Shown: positions 1 to 6,572 of the stretch, one piece after another
Layout: each line of letters opens with the position of its first letter
Numbering within the stretch: the stretch's first letter is position 1
Source: Anaerolineales bacterium
GTDB taxonomy: Bacteria > Chloroflexota > Anaerolineae > Anaerolineales > E44-bin32
NCBI GenBank assembly: GCA_023250385.1
Contig: JAHFAU010000094.1
Coordinates: forward strand, 1 to 7,833
Direction: 5' to 3'
Length of the DNA: 7,833 nucleotides
Made by a program: the position numbers and the translations under genes
The notes under the pieces: generated by a model
Told to the model about the DNA's origin: nothing
Database searches by the model: none
The model's input: only the letters and a program-made list of their open reading frames with translations

Positions 1-535
1 AAGGGTTGTTCGGACTGTTCAGCAGAATCGCCCGGGTCCCCGGGCCGGCCGCTCCGATCAACGATTCAGCGCTGGGGAGCAGGCTGCCCGGCTCCGGCAG
101 TACGATGACCGGCCGGCCGCGGACCAGCTTTACCTGTTCCGGATACGTGACCCAGTACGGAGCCGGGATGACAACTTCATCGCCGGGGCTGACGATCGCC
201 AGGAGCACATTGAACAGGGAGTGCTTCGAACCGTTGGAGGCAATCACGTTGGCCGGAGGGATTTCCCGTCCGTAGCAGGCCGTCATGTAGTCGGCGATCG
301 CCTGCCGCAGCGAGGGGACTCCTGCGGTGGCGGTGTATTTCAGATAACCGGCGGCGAGCAGCTGCTCGGCCGCTTCAATCGCCGACTGCGGTGCCCGATT
401 GGTCGGTTCGCCGATACCAAGGTGGATGACCGGCATTCCCTCCGCCCGCAGCCGGACGGCCCGTTGGTTGAGCCGGATGGTCGCCGACTCTTGAACTCCA
501 GCGGCAAGTTCGCTGACGCGAAGGGTCTGGCTCAT
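1..535 (-). CDS. Class I PLP-dependent aminotransferase (aspartate aminotransferase-like), C-terminus cut by window edge
   Basis: This is the N-terminal 178 codons of a fold-type I, PLP-dependent aminotransferase, a cytoplasmic enzyme that moves amino groups between amino acids and 2-oxo acids. I translated it from the minus strand. Family landmarks appear in order: LGIGEPT (39-45), matching the substrate-binding GEP segment; YTATAG (67-72); NGSKHSLFN (101-109), the cofactor phosphate-binding region; PAPYWVTYPE (124-133), carrying the aromatic residue near the PLP ring; and LLNSPNNP (171-178), whose N176 matches the conserved Asn that contacts the PLP pyridine ring. The Schiff-base lysine lies beyond the window. 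The ATG at 535 overlaps the TGA of the transhydrogenase gene (ATGA), which suggests coupled translation; no strong Shine-Dalgarno precedes it. The pattern is closest to bacterial Asp/aromatic aminotransferases (subgroup I-gamma type), but substrate cannot be fixed from half a protein. Confidence 0.92.
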   Translation of the reverse strand, partial: MSQTLRVSELAAGVQESATIRLNQRAVRLRAEGMPVIHLGIGEPTNRAPQSAIEAAEQLLAAGYLKYTATAGVPSLRQAIADYMTACYGREIPPANVIASNGSKHSLFNVLLAIVSPGDEVVIPAPYWVTYPEQVKLVRGRPVIVLPEPGSLLPSAESLIGAAGPGTRAILLNSPNNP

Positions 536-2019
536 CCCGGCACCAAGGGCGAGTCGCCTTCGGGCTTCGGCATGGGGCGCAACGAGATCGTGTCCTGGGG
601 CGAGCCCAACCGGTTGATGCCGTCGAAAGCGGCGGTCTTGTAGCACTCCGCCAGGGTCGGATAGTTGAAAACCGTGTCGATAAAGTAATCGACCGTGCCG
701 CCGAAAGCGAGCACCGCCTGGCCGATGTGGATCAGCTCGCTCGCCCCCTCCCCGATGATATGCACCCCCAGGAGCTTGCGGGTCCCGAGGTGGAAGATCA
801 ACTTCAGCAGGCCGCTGTTGTCTCCGATAATCTGGCCGCGGGGAATCTCGCGGTACTGGGCCTTGCCGATTTCGTACGGGACACCTTGCTCGGTCAGCTC
901 CTGCTCGTTTTTCCCAACGATCGAAATTTCCGGAATGGTGTAAATCCCGTAGGGGAAAAGTTCCGGAACGCTCTTTGCCTGCAGCCCGAAGGCATGGCAG
1001 GCGGCCAACCGGCCCTGTTCCAGCGACGTTGAGGCCAGGCTGGGGAACCCGATCACGTCCCCCGCCGCGTAGACATGGGGAAGTTCGGTCTGATAGTGCT
1101 CATTGACCTTGAGCCGGCCCCGAGTGTCCGATCGGATTCCTACTGCCTCCAGATTGAGCGATTCGGTCGCACCCATGCGCCCGATGCTGTACAACGCCTT
1201 CTCAGCGGTCAACTTCTTGCCGCTGGTGAGGTGGATCCGGACCCGTTCCCCGAACTCGGTGTGCATTGCATCGATGGCGTTGACTTCCTCGCCCAGCCGG
1301 ATGGTCACCCGGTTCTGACGGAGGTGGTAGATCAAAGTGTCGATGAGCTCTGAGTCGATGAACTCGAGCAGCCGCTGGCGCTTGTCAATCAGCGTCACCC
1401 GCACGCCGAGGGCGGCGAAGATCGAAGCGTACTCACAGCCGATCACTCCTGCCCCGACCACCGCCATGGTGCGCGGAATCTGATCCAGAGTGAGGATGTC
1501 ATCGCTGGCCAGGATCCAGCGCCCGTCGAAGGCGATGTCGGGGCTGCGGGCAGCATTAGTCCCGGTGGCGATCACGACCTTGTCGGCGGTCACCTGGCGC
1601 TCGGCGGTGTCAAATGCGGATCGCAGCCTCAGCGTGTGGGGACCGATGAATGATGCTTCTGCGTTGAGCATGCTCACCCCGTTGCGGGTCAGCTGATGAC
1701 GGATGACATCCAGCTCATGGCTGATGACGTTATCGGTGCGGAACAACAGGTCGGCCATGGTGATGTCCTGCTTGACCGCATAGGAAACGCCGTAGATCCC
1801 GCGCAGTCGGTAGCCCGAAAGGTATAGCACCGCCTCCCGCAGGGTCTTGCTGGGGATCGTCCCCGTGTTGATGCACACCCCGCCGACGACCGCCTTGCGC
1901 TCGACCAGTCCGACCCGCTTGTCGAGTTTGGCCCCCTGGATCGCGGCCCGCTGGCCGGCCGGGCCGGAGCCGATCACCACCAGATCGTAATCGTAAGCCG
2001 TCGCGCTATGAGCATTCAT
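532..2019 (-). CDS. sthA: Soluble pyridine nucleotide transhydrogenase (Si-specific)
   Basis: This cytoplasmic FAD enzyme passes hydride between NADPH and NAD+ and so balances the two pools. The 495 residues show an FAD-binding GSGPAG (17-22), a redox-region motif GGVCINTGTIPSK (46-58), a second Rossmann motif GAGVIGCEYASIF (189-201), AAGDVIG (318-324) in the FAD domain, and a C-terminal dimerisation domain with HIGQA (431-435) and FNYPT (451-455). Dihydrolipoamide dehydrogenases have two active-site cysteines, CxxxxC. Here C49 is kept but the second position is T54, as in SthA, so disulfide chemistry is unlikely. GCEYASIF and DVIGFPSLAS closely match what I recall of E. coli SthA. Compared with that protein (466 residues) this one runs about 25 residues longer at the C-terminus, and the extra codons reach into the start of the aminotransferase gene. 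It lies 58 bases below the TPR gene. A TAGAAT hexamer at 2064-2069 could be an internal -10 but lacks a -35. Confidence 0.93.
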   Translation of the reverse strand: MNAHSATAYDYDLVVIGSGPAGQRAAIQGAKLDKRVGLVERKAVVGGVCINTGTIPSKTLREAVLYLSGYRLRGIYGVSYAVKQDITMADLLFRTDNVISHELDVIRHQLTRNGVSMLNAEASFIGPHTLRLRSAFDTAERQVTADKVVIATGTNAARSPDIAFDGRWILASDDILTLDQIPRTMAVVGAGVIGCEYASIFAALGVRVTLIDKRQRLLEFIDSELIDTLIYHLRQNRVTIRLGEEVNAIDAMHTEFGERVRIHLTSGKKLTAEKALYSIGRMGATESLNLEAVGIRSDTRGRLKVNEHYQTELPHVYAAGDVIGFPSLASTSLEQGRLAACHAFGLQAKSVPELFPYGIYTIPEISIVGKNEQELTEQGVPYEIGKAQYREIPRGQIIGDNSGLLKLIFHLGTRKLLGVHIIGEGASELIHIGQAVLAFGGTVDYFIDTVFNYPTLAECYKTAAFDGINRLGSPQDTISLRPMPKPEGDSPLVPG

Positions 2020-2077
2020 GCCGGATCAGCCCGCGGTCTCTTGCCGCCTGGAGATTGAGATCAATTCTACTTCGCGG

Positions 2078-3145
2078 CTATGTGGTCGCTGTGGGGGCCG
2101 GGGTCTCGGTTACGGTCGGAGTTGCGGTCGGGCCTAGAGTCGGTGTCTCGGATGGAGTCGGACTCGGCCCGGCGGTGCCGGTCGGTGTGGCCGACAGGTC
2201 GATCGTCGGGCTGGGCGTCGGGGTGACGGCGGTGGCGGTCATGCATATGGTGTAAGCCTGGGTCGCGGTCGCCGGGCCATCTTCCCGATCCGCGGTGCGG
2301 AGCGATGCGTCATACTGGACGACCGAGCCACAAGAATCCAGATCTTTGAAGAGCAGGTCGGCGTATTCCCAGGCCGAGCGAGCATACTTGAAGCAGCCAT
2401 CCCAGATTCCGGCCGCGCAGATTTGGGAGAAATACTGGGTCGAGAGCCCCCAATCCAATCCGAAATAGCTGTTGGCGAATGAATAGAAGGCGGCCGAGCT
2501 CCTCCAGCTCTGCGCCTGCCCGTCGAGGGCGGTGATCCGCTCGGCGAGCGCCAGGTCGTAAATTCCCTGTTCCCGCTCACCGCGGAAGATCTTGTCCAAC
2601 CCGCGATTGCGCAGTGCAGTGTAGAGCAGTTGGTCCACTTCCGCTCGCCGGTGGGTTGGAGACTCGCCGATCAGGGTGACCAGAATCTCGATGGCCGCGT
2701 CCCAATTGCCTTGGGTGTTGGCAGCCCGCGCCCCCTCGACCAGCCCATCCAAAGAACTGAGGTCCAGGGTGGCGCTTGGGGTGACTTCTTGGGTCGGTAC
2801 CGCGGTGGGCGACGGCGTCAGGGTCGGTTGATTCAACCCGCGCCGGGCGTCTTCCAACAGCTCGAGGGCTCCGGAGTAGTTCGGATCGATGCTCAGGATG
2901 TACTCGAACCGCTGCCTGGCAATCTCGTAGCGCCCTGCTAGCAAGTCTTCCGTCCCCAAGTCGAATTGATCGCGGAGCGACACGCTTGCTTCCTGCGCCA
3001 CCCGGGCAGCCCGCTGCTCGAGTCCCGAAGCGTAGCCAGTCAGGCCGCCGACCAGCACAACCAGCGTTCCGAAGACCGCCAGGCCCGCCAGCCAGAAGAA
3101 CCACCGAGGCCGCGTCCGGGCGACAACCGGCTTCGTTTCGCTCAT
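2078..3145 (-). CDS. Membrane-anchored TPR-like protein with Thr/Pro-rich linker and tail
   Basis: Function is not known. The 355 residues begin with a short basic cytoplasmic stretch (1-14) and one hydrophobic segment (about 15-37), placing the rest outside the membrane. Residues 55-100 look like a tetratricopeptide unit (FDLGTEDLLAGRYEIARQRF, then DPNYSGALELL). A Thr/Pro linker (about 106-126) leads to a second helical region (130-230) with TPR-like pairs such as GARAANTQGNWDAAIEIL. Residues 240-301 carry four cysteines (C243, C251, C272, C301), which could form disulfides outside the cell. The tail from about 305 to 355 is almost entirely T, P, S and A. Its ATG overlaps the TGA of the LCP gene, so the two are probably made together and may work together at the envelope, for example as a scaffold for cell-wall polymer assembly; that role is inference. 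Similar anchored TPR proteins with PT-rich tails are common in Chloroflexota. Confidence 0.85.
   Translation of the reverse strand: MSETKPVVARTRPRWFFWLAGLAVFGTLVVLVGGLTGYASGLEQRAARVAQEASVSLRDQFDLGTEDLLAGRYEIARQRFEYILSIDPNYSGALELLEDARRGLNQPTLTPSPTAVPTQEVTPSATLDLSSLDGLVEGARAANTQGNWDAAIEILVTLIGESPTHRRAEVDQLLYTALRNRGLDKIFRGEREQGIYDLALAERITALDGQAQSWRSSAAFYSFANSYFGLDWGLSTQYFSQICAAGIWDGCFKYARSAWEYADLLFKDLDSCGSVVQYDASLRTADREDGPATATQAYTICMTATAVTPTPSPTIDLSATPTGTAGPSPTPSETPTLGPTATPTVTETPAPTATT
2081..2233 (-). repeat. Low-complexity Thr/Pro/Ser-coding stretch (3' end of the TPR gene)
   Basis: The last roughly 51 codons of the TPR gene are degenerate repeats encoding short T-P-S/A units, seen on the plus strand as recurring gtcgg-like blocks. 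This is a coding low-complexity tail rather than a mobile element. Such tails often span the cell wall and can be O-glycosylated. The repeat makes the region prone to length change between strains. Confidence 0.65.
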
Positions 3146-4242
3146 GGCCCAATCGCGCTCGTGTCGACAAACAGCCGGTCCCGCAGTTCCCGGATCGCGT
3201 CCGGCACTGCCCGCAGCACCTGGGCCCCATCGGGTCGGGTGTAGAAGCCGACCATGGTTGGCGGTTGGATCACTTCAGTCTGATAGTTCTCACGCGGGAT
3301 GCGAGCCACCAGCCACGCCAGCCCAATCATCTGATCTAACGAGAGGTTTGTGCGAACGCCGCTGGCGAGCTGCTGGTAGAGCAGCGGAGCCTTGGCAACC
3401 AGCAGCGGGATCATCTGGAATCCGGCGACCCGGTCCAGGATCGCCATCGCGACCTGCTGTTGTCGCCCGGCCCGGCTGAAATCACCTCCGCCGCCACGTC
3501 GAGTGCGGGCGTAGGCCAGCGCTTCGGCGCCATCCAGGTGATAGGCCTTGGGATCCAGCCACACGCTGTATCGGCCGATCGGCGAAATCTTGATCCGCTC
3601 GGCGACCAGCACGTCCACTCCGCCGATCTCGTCGATCATCCGTTCAAAAGTTGAGAAGTCGAGCACGACGTAATACTGGATCGGGACCCCGATCACGCTC
3701 TCGACCGTCCGCATCGCAAGCCCGGGTCCGCCGCCGGGCAGCCGGTTGCCTTCGCCGGAACTGTAGGCGGTGTTGATGCGGTTGTGCTGGAAGCCGGGAA
3801 TCTCGACCCACAGATCGCGGGGAATCGAAAGCATGCTCACCCGGTCGGTGATCGGGTCCACCGAAATCAACATCATCGAGTCGGTGCGCGGCGCCCCGGA
3901 TCCCGCCTCCCAATCGCGGTAATCCAGACCCATCAGCAGAATCGTGACTCGCGAGCTGCCGTTCCAAGGCGCGGGAGTGACCTCGGGAAGCGGCGCGGTC
4001 GGGGTGGGAACACCCGGCGGGAGGGGCGCGTTACCACTGCTCGAACCGCCCGAGGGCGAGAACGGGTTCAGTCCGGTTCCGGTCCAGGCGGCGGTCAGGT
4101 CGCGAACGACGGCATGGATCAAGACCCCGACGACCAGCAGCGTCAGTCCGAAGCCAACCGATAGTCCGGCCATCGCCCAGCGGAAGCGGTCGGGCTTTTG
4201 CCTGGCCGGCGGGTTATTGCGAGGGGATGTTCGAAAGGTCAT
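3142..4242 (-). CDS. LytR-CpsA-Psr (LCP) family cell-envelope transferase
   Basis: LCP proteins are membrane-anchored enzymes that transfer undecaprenyl-phosphate-linked glycopolymers to peptidoglycan or other envelope acceptors outside the membrane. Counting from the ATG at 4242, the 366 residues show a basic N-terminus, one membrane segment (about 22-46), a Gly/Ser/Pro/Thr linker (about 56-92), then the LCP domain. Its hallmark motifs are present: ILLMGLDYR (101-109), RTDSMMLISVDP (119-130), SIPRDLWVEIPG (139-150), NRINTAYS (154-161), EIGGVDV (205-211), LDGAEALAYARTRR (236-249) and DFSRAGRQQQ (254-263). These include the conserved Arg and Asp residues that bind the polyprenyl pyrophosphate and the metal. 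The open frame extends upstream to a TTG at 4290, but that extension covers the best promoter candidate, so ATG 4242 is preferred. No clear Shine-Dalgarno precedes it. It is the first gene of the leftward operon and overlaps the TPR gene by ATGA. Confidence 0.92.
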   Translation of the reverse strand: MTFRTSPRNNPPARQKPDRFRWAMAGLSVGFGLTLLVVGVLIHAVVRDLTAAWTGTGLNPFSPSGGSSSGNAPLPPGVPTPTAPLPEVTPAPWNGSSRVTILLMGLDYRDWEAGSGAPRTDSMMLISVDPITDRVSMLSIPRDLWVEIPGFQHNRINTAYSSGEGNRLPGGGPGLAMRTVESVIGVPIQYYVVLDFSTFERMIDEIGGVDVLVAERIKISPIGRYSVWLDPKAYHLDGAEALAYARTRRGGGGDFSRAGRQQQVAMAILDRVAGFQMIPLLVAKAPLLYQQLASGVRTNLSLDQMIGLAWLVARIPRENYQTEVIQPPTMVGFYTRPDGAQVLRAVPDAIRELRDRLFVDTSAIGP

Positions 4243-4263
4243 TGGGCCGGACCAAACCGCAGT

Positions 4264-4290
4264 ATTGTACTCGCTTGGCCCCCGGGACAA
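4264..4290 (-). promoter_or_regulatory. Probable promoter of the leftward LCP operon
   Basis: Read on the minus strand, TTGTCC (4290-4285) and TACAAT (4269-4264) resemble -35 and -10 hexamers separated by 15 bases, a little shorter than ideal. The -10 matches five of six consensus positions. Initiation about 7 bases downstream would leave a leader of roughly 15 bases before the ATG at 4242, with no evident Shine-Dalgarno. This placement argues against the upstream TTG start. Confidence 0.45.
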
Positions 4291-4327
4291 CTGGTCGGAG
4301 GCCGGCGGACGGAGCGCCGGGATTCCT

Positions 4328-4336
4328 TGTTACACT
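4328..4336 (+). promoter_or_regulatory. Candidate extended -10 promoter for the flavoprotein-aldolase operon
   Basis: TGTTACACT has the TGn extension plus a TACACT hexamer that keeps the most conserved -10 positions (T1, A2, T6). No good -35 is seen 16-18 bases upstream, as is tolerated in extended -10 promoters. Initiation near 4343 would give a leader of about 37 bases ending in the GGAG ribosome-binding site. Confidence 0.35.
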
Positions 4337-4371
4337 TTGCCGCAATGTTCACGTACGGCATGTCGGCCGGC

Positions 4372-4375
4372 GGAG
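4372..4375 (+). promoter_or_regulatory. Ribosome-binding site deciding the flavoprotein start
   Basis: GGAG lies four bases before the ATG at 4380. That ATG begins MTHILILGGGFGG, the usual FAD-binding N-terminus of this family. The frame is open upstream to 4227, but the added residues are non-homologous in character and overlap the divergent LCP gene and its promoter, so they are not taken as coding. Confidence 0.55.
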
Positions 4376-4379
4376 TACC

Positions 4380-5519
4380 ATGACGCATATCCTGATCCTG
4401 GGCGGCGGGTTCGGCGGCGTGGCGGCCGGGGTGGAACTGCGTAAGCTGCTCCCCGCGGACCATCGCATTACCCTCGTCGACCGCCGCGACCACTTTCACT
4501 TCGGTTTCCGCAAGACCTGGGCGCTGCTCGGAGAATCGACCTTGGCCGCCGGCCAGCGGCCGCTGAAATCGTTGGAGCGGCTCGGGATCGCGGTCCGGCA
4601 GGGCAATGTGGACGCAATCGACCCCAAGACGCGGTCAGCCTCGGTAGACGGCGCGCGGTTGGAGGCGGACGCCTTGGTGGTCGCTTTGGGTGCCCAGAGC
4701 GATCCGGACGGAATTCCGGGCTTCCGAGAGTACGGGCTCGATTTGTACGACGGACCCGGCCTGGTCGCGGCCGCCGAGCGACTCCGGAACTTCCCCGGGG
4801 GCCGGGTGGCGGTCGTTATTCTGGGGATTCCCTTCCCCTGCCCGCCGGCGCCTTTCGAATTGGCCTTGCTGCTGCGAGAGTACTTTGGGCGCAAGGGTGT
4901 CCAGGCCGTTGTCGACGTCTACAGCCCGCAGTCGATGTCGCTGCCAGTGCTCGGTCAGACCAACTGCGCGATCGTCGAGAGCCGACTGGAGGCGAGCGAA
5001 ATCGGGTTCCATCCGAATCACACTCCGGTTTCGATCGAGCCGGGCGCGATCCACTTCAAGACGACCCGAGCCGCCTTCGATCTCCTGATTGGAGTTCCTG
5101 CCCACCGATGCCCGGGAGTGGCAGGCGCGAGCGGTCTGGCGGCTGCCGGAGAGTGGGTGAAAGCCGATCCGAGGACCCTCGAAACTGGACAGCCTGGGGT
5201 TTATGCGCTGGGCGACATGGTAGCGATCCCGACCGCCAATGGGAAACGGCTCCCCCAGGCCGGAGTCTTCGCCGAAGCCCAAGCAAAGGTGGTCGCCGCC
5301 AGGATCGCAGCGAGTTTCGCCGGCAAGCCGCCCCAAGCGACGTACGAGGGGACCGGCTTCTGCTTCCTGGAGGTCGGGGGAGGTGCGGCGATGCTGGTGC
5401 AGGGCGATTTTCTGGCCGAGCCGGAGCCGGCGGTTCAGATCCTCGGACCGGCTCCGGAGCATCTGCAAGCCAAGCATGAGTTCGAGCGCAGCCGCCTGGC
5501 GGAGTGGTTTGGAGGTTAG
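4380..5519 (+). CDS. FAD/NAD(P)-dependent oxidoreductase, sulfide:quinone oxidoreductase-like
   Basis: This 379-residue flavoprotein belongs to the pyridine nucleotide-disulfide oxidoreductase superfamily, on the branch with sulfide:quinone oxidoreductase (SQR), flavocytochrome c sulfide dehydrogenase and type II NADH dehydrogenase. Seen directly: the FAD dinucleotide-binding LILGGGFGG (5-13), with D34 ending the second strand; ALGAQSDPDGIPG (102-114); PFPCPPAPFE (151-160); and GVYALGDMVAIP (273-284), the second FAD motif. PFPCPPAPFE matches the site of the catalytic cysteine in SQR-like enzymes (C154 here), and C328 (GTGFCF) falls where SQR keeps its second essential cysteine. C196 and C244 are also present. 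Sulfide oxidation with electrons to quinone at the membrane face is plausible but unproven, since many proteins of this subgroup have no tested substrate. No signal peptide is seen. The aldolase gene follows after 9 bases, so the two are very likely co-transcribed. Confidence 0.85.
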   Translation: MTHILILGGGFGGVAAGVELRKLLPADHRITLVDRRDHFHFGFRKTWALLGESTLAAGQRPLKSLERLGIAVRQGNVDAIDPKTRSASVDGARLEADALVVALGAQSDPDGIPGFREYGLDLYDGPGLVAAAERLRNFPGGRVAVVILGIPFPCPPAPFELALLLREYFGRKGVQAVVDVYSPQSMSLPVLGQTNCAIVESRLEASEIGFHPNHTPVSIEPGAIHFKTTRAAFDLLIGVPAHRCPGVAGASGLAAAGEWVKADPRTLETGQPGVYALGDMVAIPTANGKRLPQAGVFAEAQAKVVAARIAASFAGKPPQATYEGTGFCFLEVGGGAAMLVQGDFLAEPEPAVQILGPAPEHLQAKHEFERSRLAEWFGG

Positions 5520-5523
5520 GAGG
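5518..5523 (+). promoter_or_regulatory. Strong Shine-Dalgarno of the aldolase gene
   Basis: A full AGGAGG sits five bases before the ATG at 5529 and overlaps the TAG stop of the flavoprotein gene (TAGGAGG). Ribosomes ending the first gene stop on top of the second start site. This is the strongest ribosome-binding site in the window and suggests high expression of the aldolase. Confidence 0.85.
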
Positions 5524-5528
5524 ACCGA

Positions 5529-6521
5529 ATGCACCCAGCCTTGACTCTTGGCAAACTGCGCGGCCTGCAGGAAATCTCGAACTCGCGTGGACTCTTCACC
5601 ATCACCGCCCTTGACCATCGGGGCTCGCTGGCCAAGGCGATCAACCCGGCTGCCCCGAAGTCCGTCTCCTATCAACAGATGGTCGATTACAAGATCCGCC
5701 TGCTCAGCGCGCTAGCGCCGCACTCCAGCGCCATCCTGATCGATCCGGTATTCGGGGCCGCGCCTGCGCTGCGGGGCGCCCATATCTCCGGCAATCAGGG
5801 CTTCCTGGTCAGCCTGGAGGCGACCGGCTATGAGGAGTCGGAAGGCGACCGGCTGACCACCGTGGCCGACGGGTGGAGCGTCGAGAAAATCAAACGGATG
5901 GGCGCTTCGGCCGTCAAGATCCTGCTGTACTACAACCCGGGAAGCGCGACGGCCGCTCAGCAGGAGGAGTTTGTTCGTCAATCGGTCGACGAGTGCCGCG
6001 AGATCGACATCCCGTTGCTCGTCGAGCCAATGACCTACTCCATCGTAGGCGGCCCGAAGAAAGGGACCCCAGAGTTTGCAAGTCTCAAACCCGAGATGGT
6101 GATCGAGACCGCCCGGCGCCTGTGTCCCTTGGGCATCGACGTGCTGAAGGCCGAGTTCCCAGACGATCCCGATTTCGAAACCGATGCGGCGGTGATGGCG
6201 GCCAACTGTCGCTCGCTCAGCAAAGTCTCCGGCATCCCTTGGGTTTTGTTAAGCGCCGGCGTCGCCTACGACACGTTCAAGCTGCAGACGACGATCGCCT
6301 GTGAAAATGGGGCATCCGGCTTCCTTGCCGGCCGGGCGATCTGGCAGGAGGCTCCCGGACTGCCCGAAGCGGAACAGCGAGGTTTCCTCGAGACGACCGG
6401 GGTCGCCCGTCTGCAAGAGCTCACCGGGATCGCGAATCGAAGCGGGCGGCCGTGGACCCGCCTCTACGCCGAGCAGCTCGAGGGGGTCGACGCGGCCGAA
6501 GGCTGGCAGACCCGCTTCTAA
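5529..6521 (+). CDS. Class I aldolase of the LacD (tagatose 1,6-diphosphate aldolase) family
   Basis: This 330-residue cytoplasmic TIM-barrel aldolase is of the DeoC/LacD family. LacD cleaves tagatose 1,6-bisphosphate to glyceraldehyde 3-phosphate and dihydroxyacetone phosphate through a lysine Schiff base. Family landmarks are in order: TALDHRGSL (26-34), corresponding to the LacD D-Q-R-G segment; SAILIDPVFGA (67-77); ASAVKILLYYNP (126-137); LLVEPMTY (163-170); IDVLKAEFP (203-211); WVLLSAGVAYDTF (238-250); and GASGFLAGRAIW (261-272), the phosphate-binding end of the barrel. K207 is the likely Schiff-base lysine, with E166 and K130 as probable partners; their spacing agrees with LacD as I recall it. 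Length is close to LacD (about 326). The related sulfofructose-phosphate aldolase YihT shares the SSGV and GASGFLAGRAVW motifs, so the exact sugar phosphate is open. No other lac/tagatose gene is in view, which makes a general or different sugar-phosphate role likely. Confidence 0.88.
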   Translation: MHPALTLGKLRGLQEISNSRGLFTITALDHRGSLAKAINPAAPKSVSYQQMVDYKIRLLSALAPHSSAILIDPVFGAAPALRGAHISGNQGFLVSLEATGYEESEGDRLTTVADGWSVEKIKRMGASAVKILLYYNPGSATAAQQEEFVRQSVDECREIDIPLLVEPMTYSIVGGPKKGTPEFASLKPEMVIETARRLCPLGIDVLKAEFPDDPDFETDAAVMAANCRSLSKVSGIPWVLLSAGVAYDTFKLQTTIACENGASGFLAGRAIWQEAPGLPEAEQRGFLETTGVARLQELTGIANRSGRPWTRLYAEQLEGVDAAEGWQTRF

Positions 6522-6535
6522 CCTGACTGTCCTAA

Positions 6536-6563
6536 TTGATTCGTAGGCCGGCGTTGCTACAAT
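6536..6563 (+). promoter_or_regulatory. Promoter of the zinc-ribbon gene, nearly leaderless
   Basis: TTGATT (6536-6541) and TACAAT (6558-6563) are 16 bases apart, and the -10 is preceded by TGc (6555-6557), giving an extended -10. The start codon ATG is at 6573, only 9 bases after the hexamer, so transcription would begin within a few bases of it. No Shine-Dalgarno could fit in such a leader. The gene can therefore be expressed separately from the aldolase upstream. Confidence 0.5.
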
Positions 6564-6572
6564 GAACTGCAA

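Noticed and set aside
532..2019. Dihydrolipoamide dehydrogenase or mercuric reductase as the identity of the 495-residue flavoprotein
   Set aside because: The second active-site cysteine is replaced by Thr (T54), and the GTIPSK, GCEYASIF and DVIGFPSLAS patterns fit SthA.
2054..2069. attga-ga-tcaat inverted repeat and TAGAAT hexamer between the TPR and sthA genes as an operator and promoter
   Set aside because: Arms are only 5 bp and no -35 is found; too weak to list, although an internal promoter for sthA is possible.
4227..4379. N-terminal extension of the flavoprotein frame upstream of the ATG at 4380
   Set aside because: It overlaps the divergent LCP start and promoter, reads as Arg-rich non-coding GC-rich sequence, and the ATG at 4380 has both a Shine-Dalgarno and the expected FAD-binding N-terminus.
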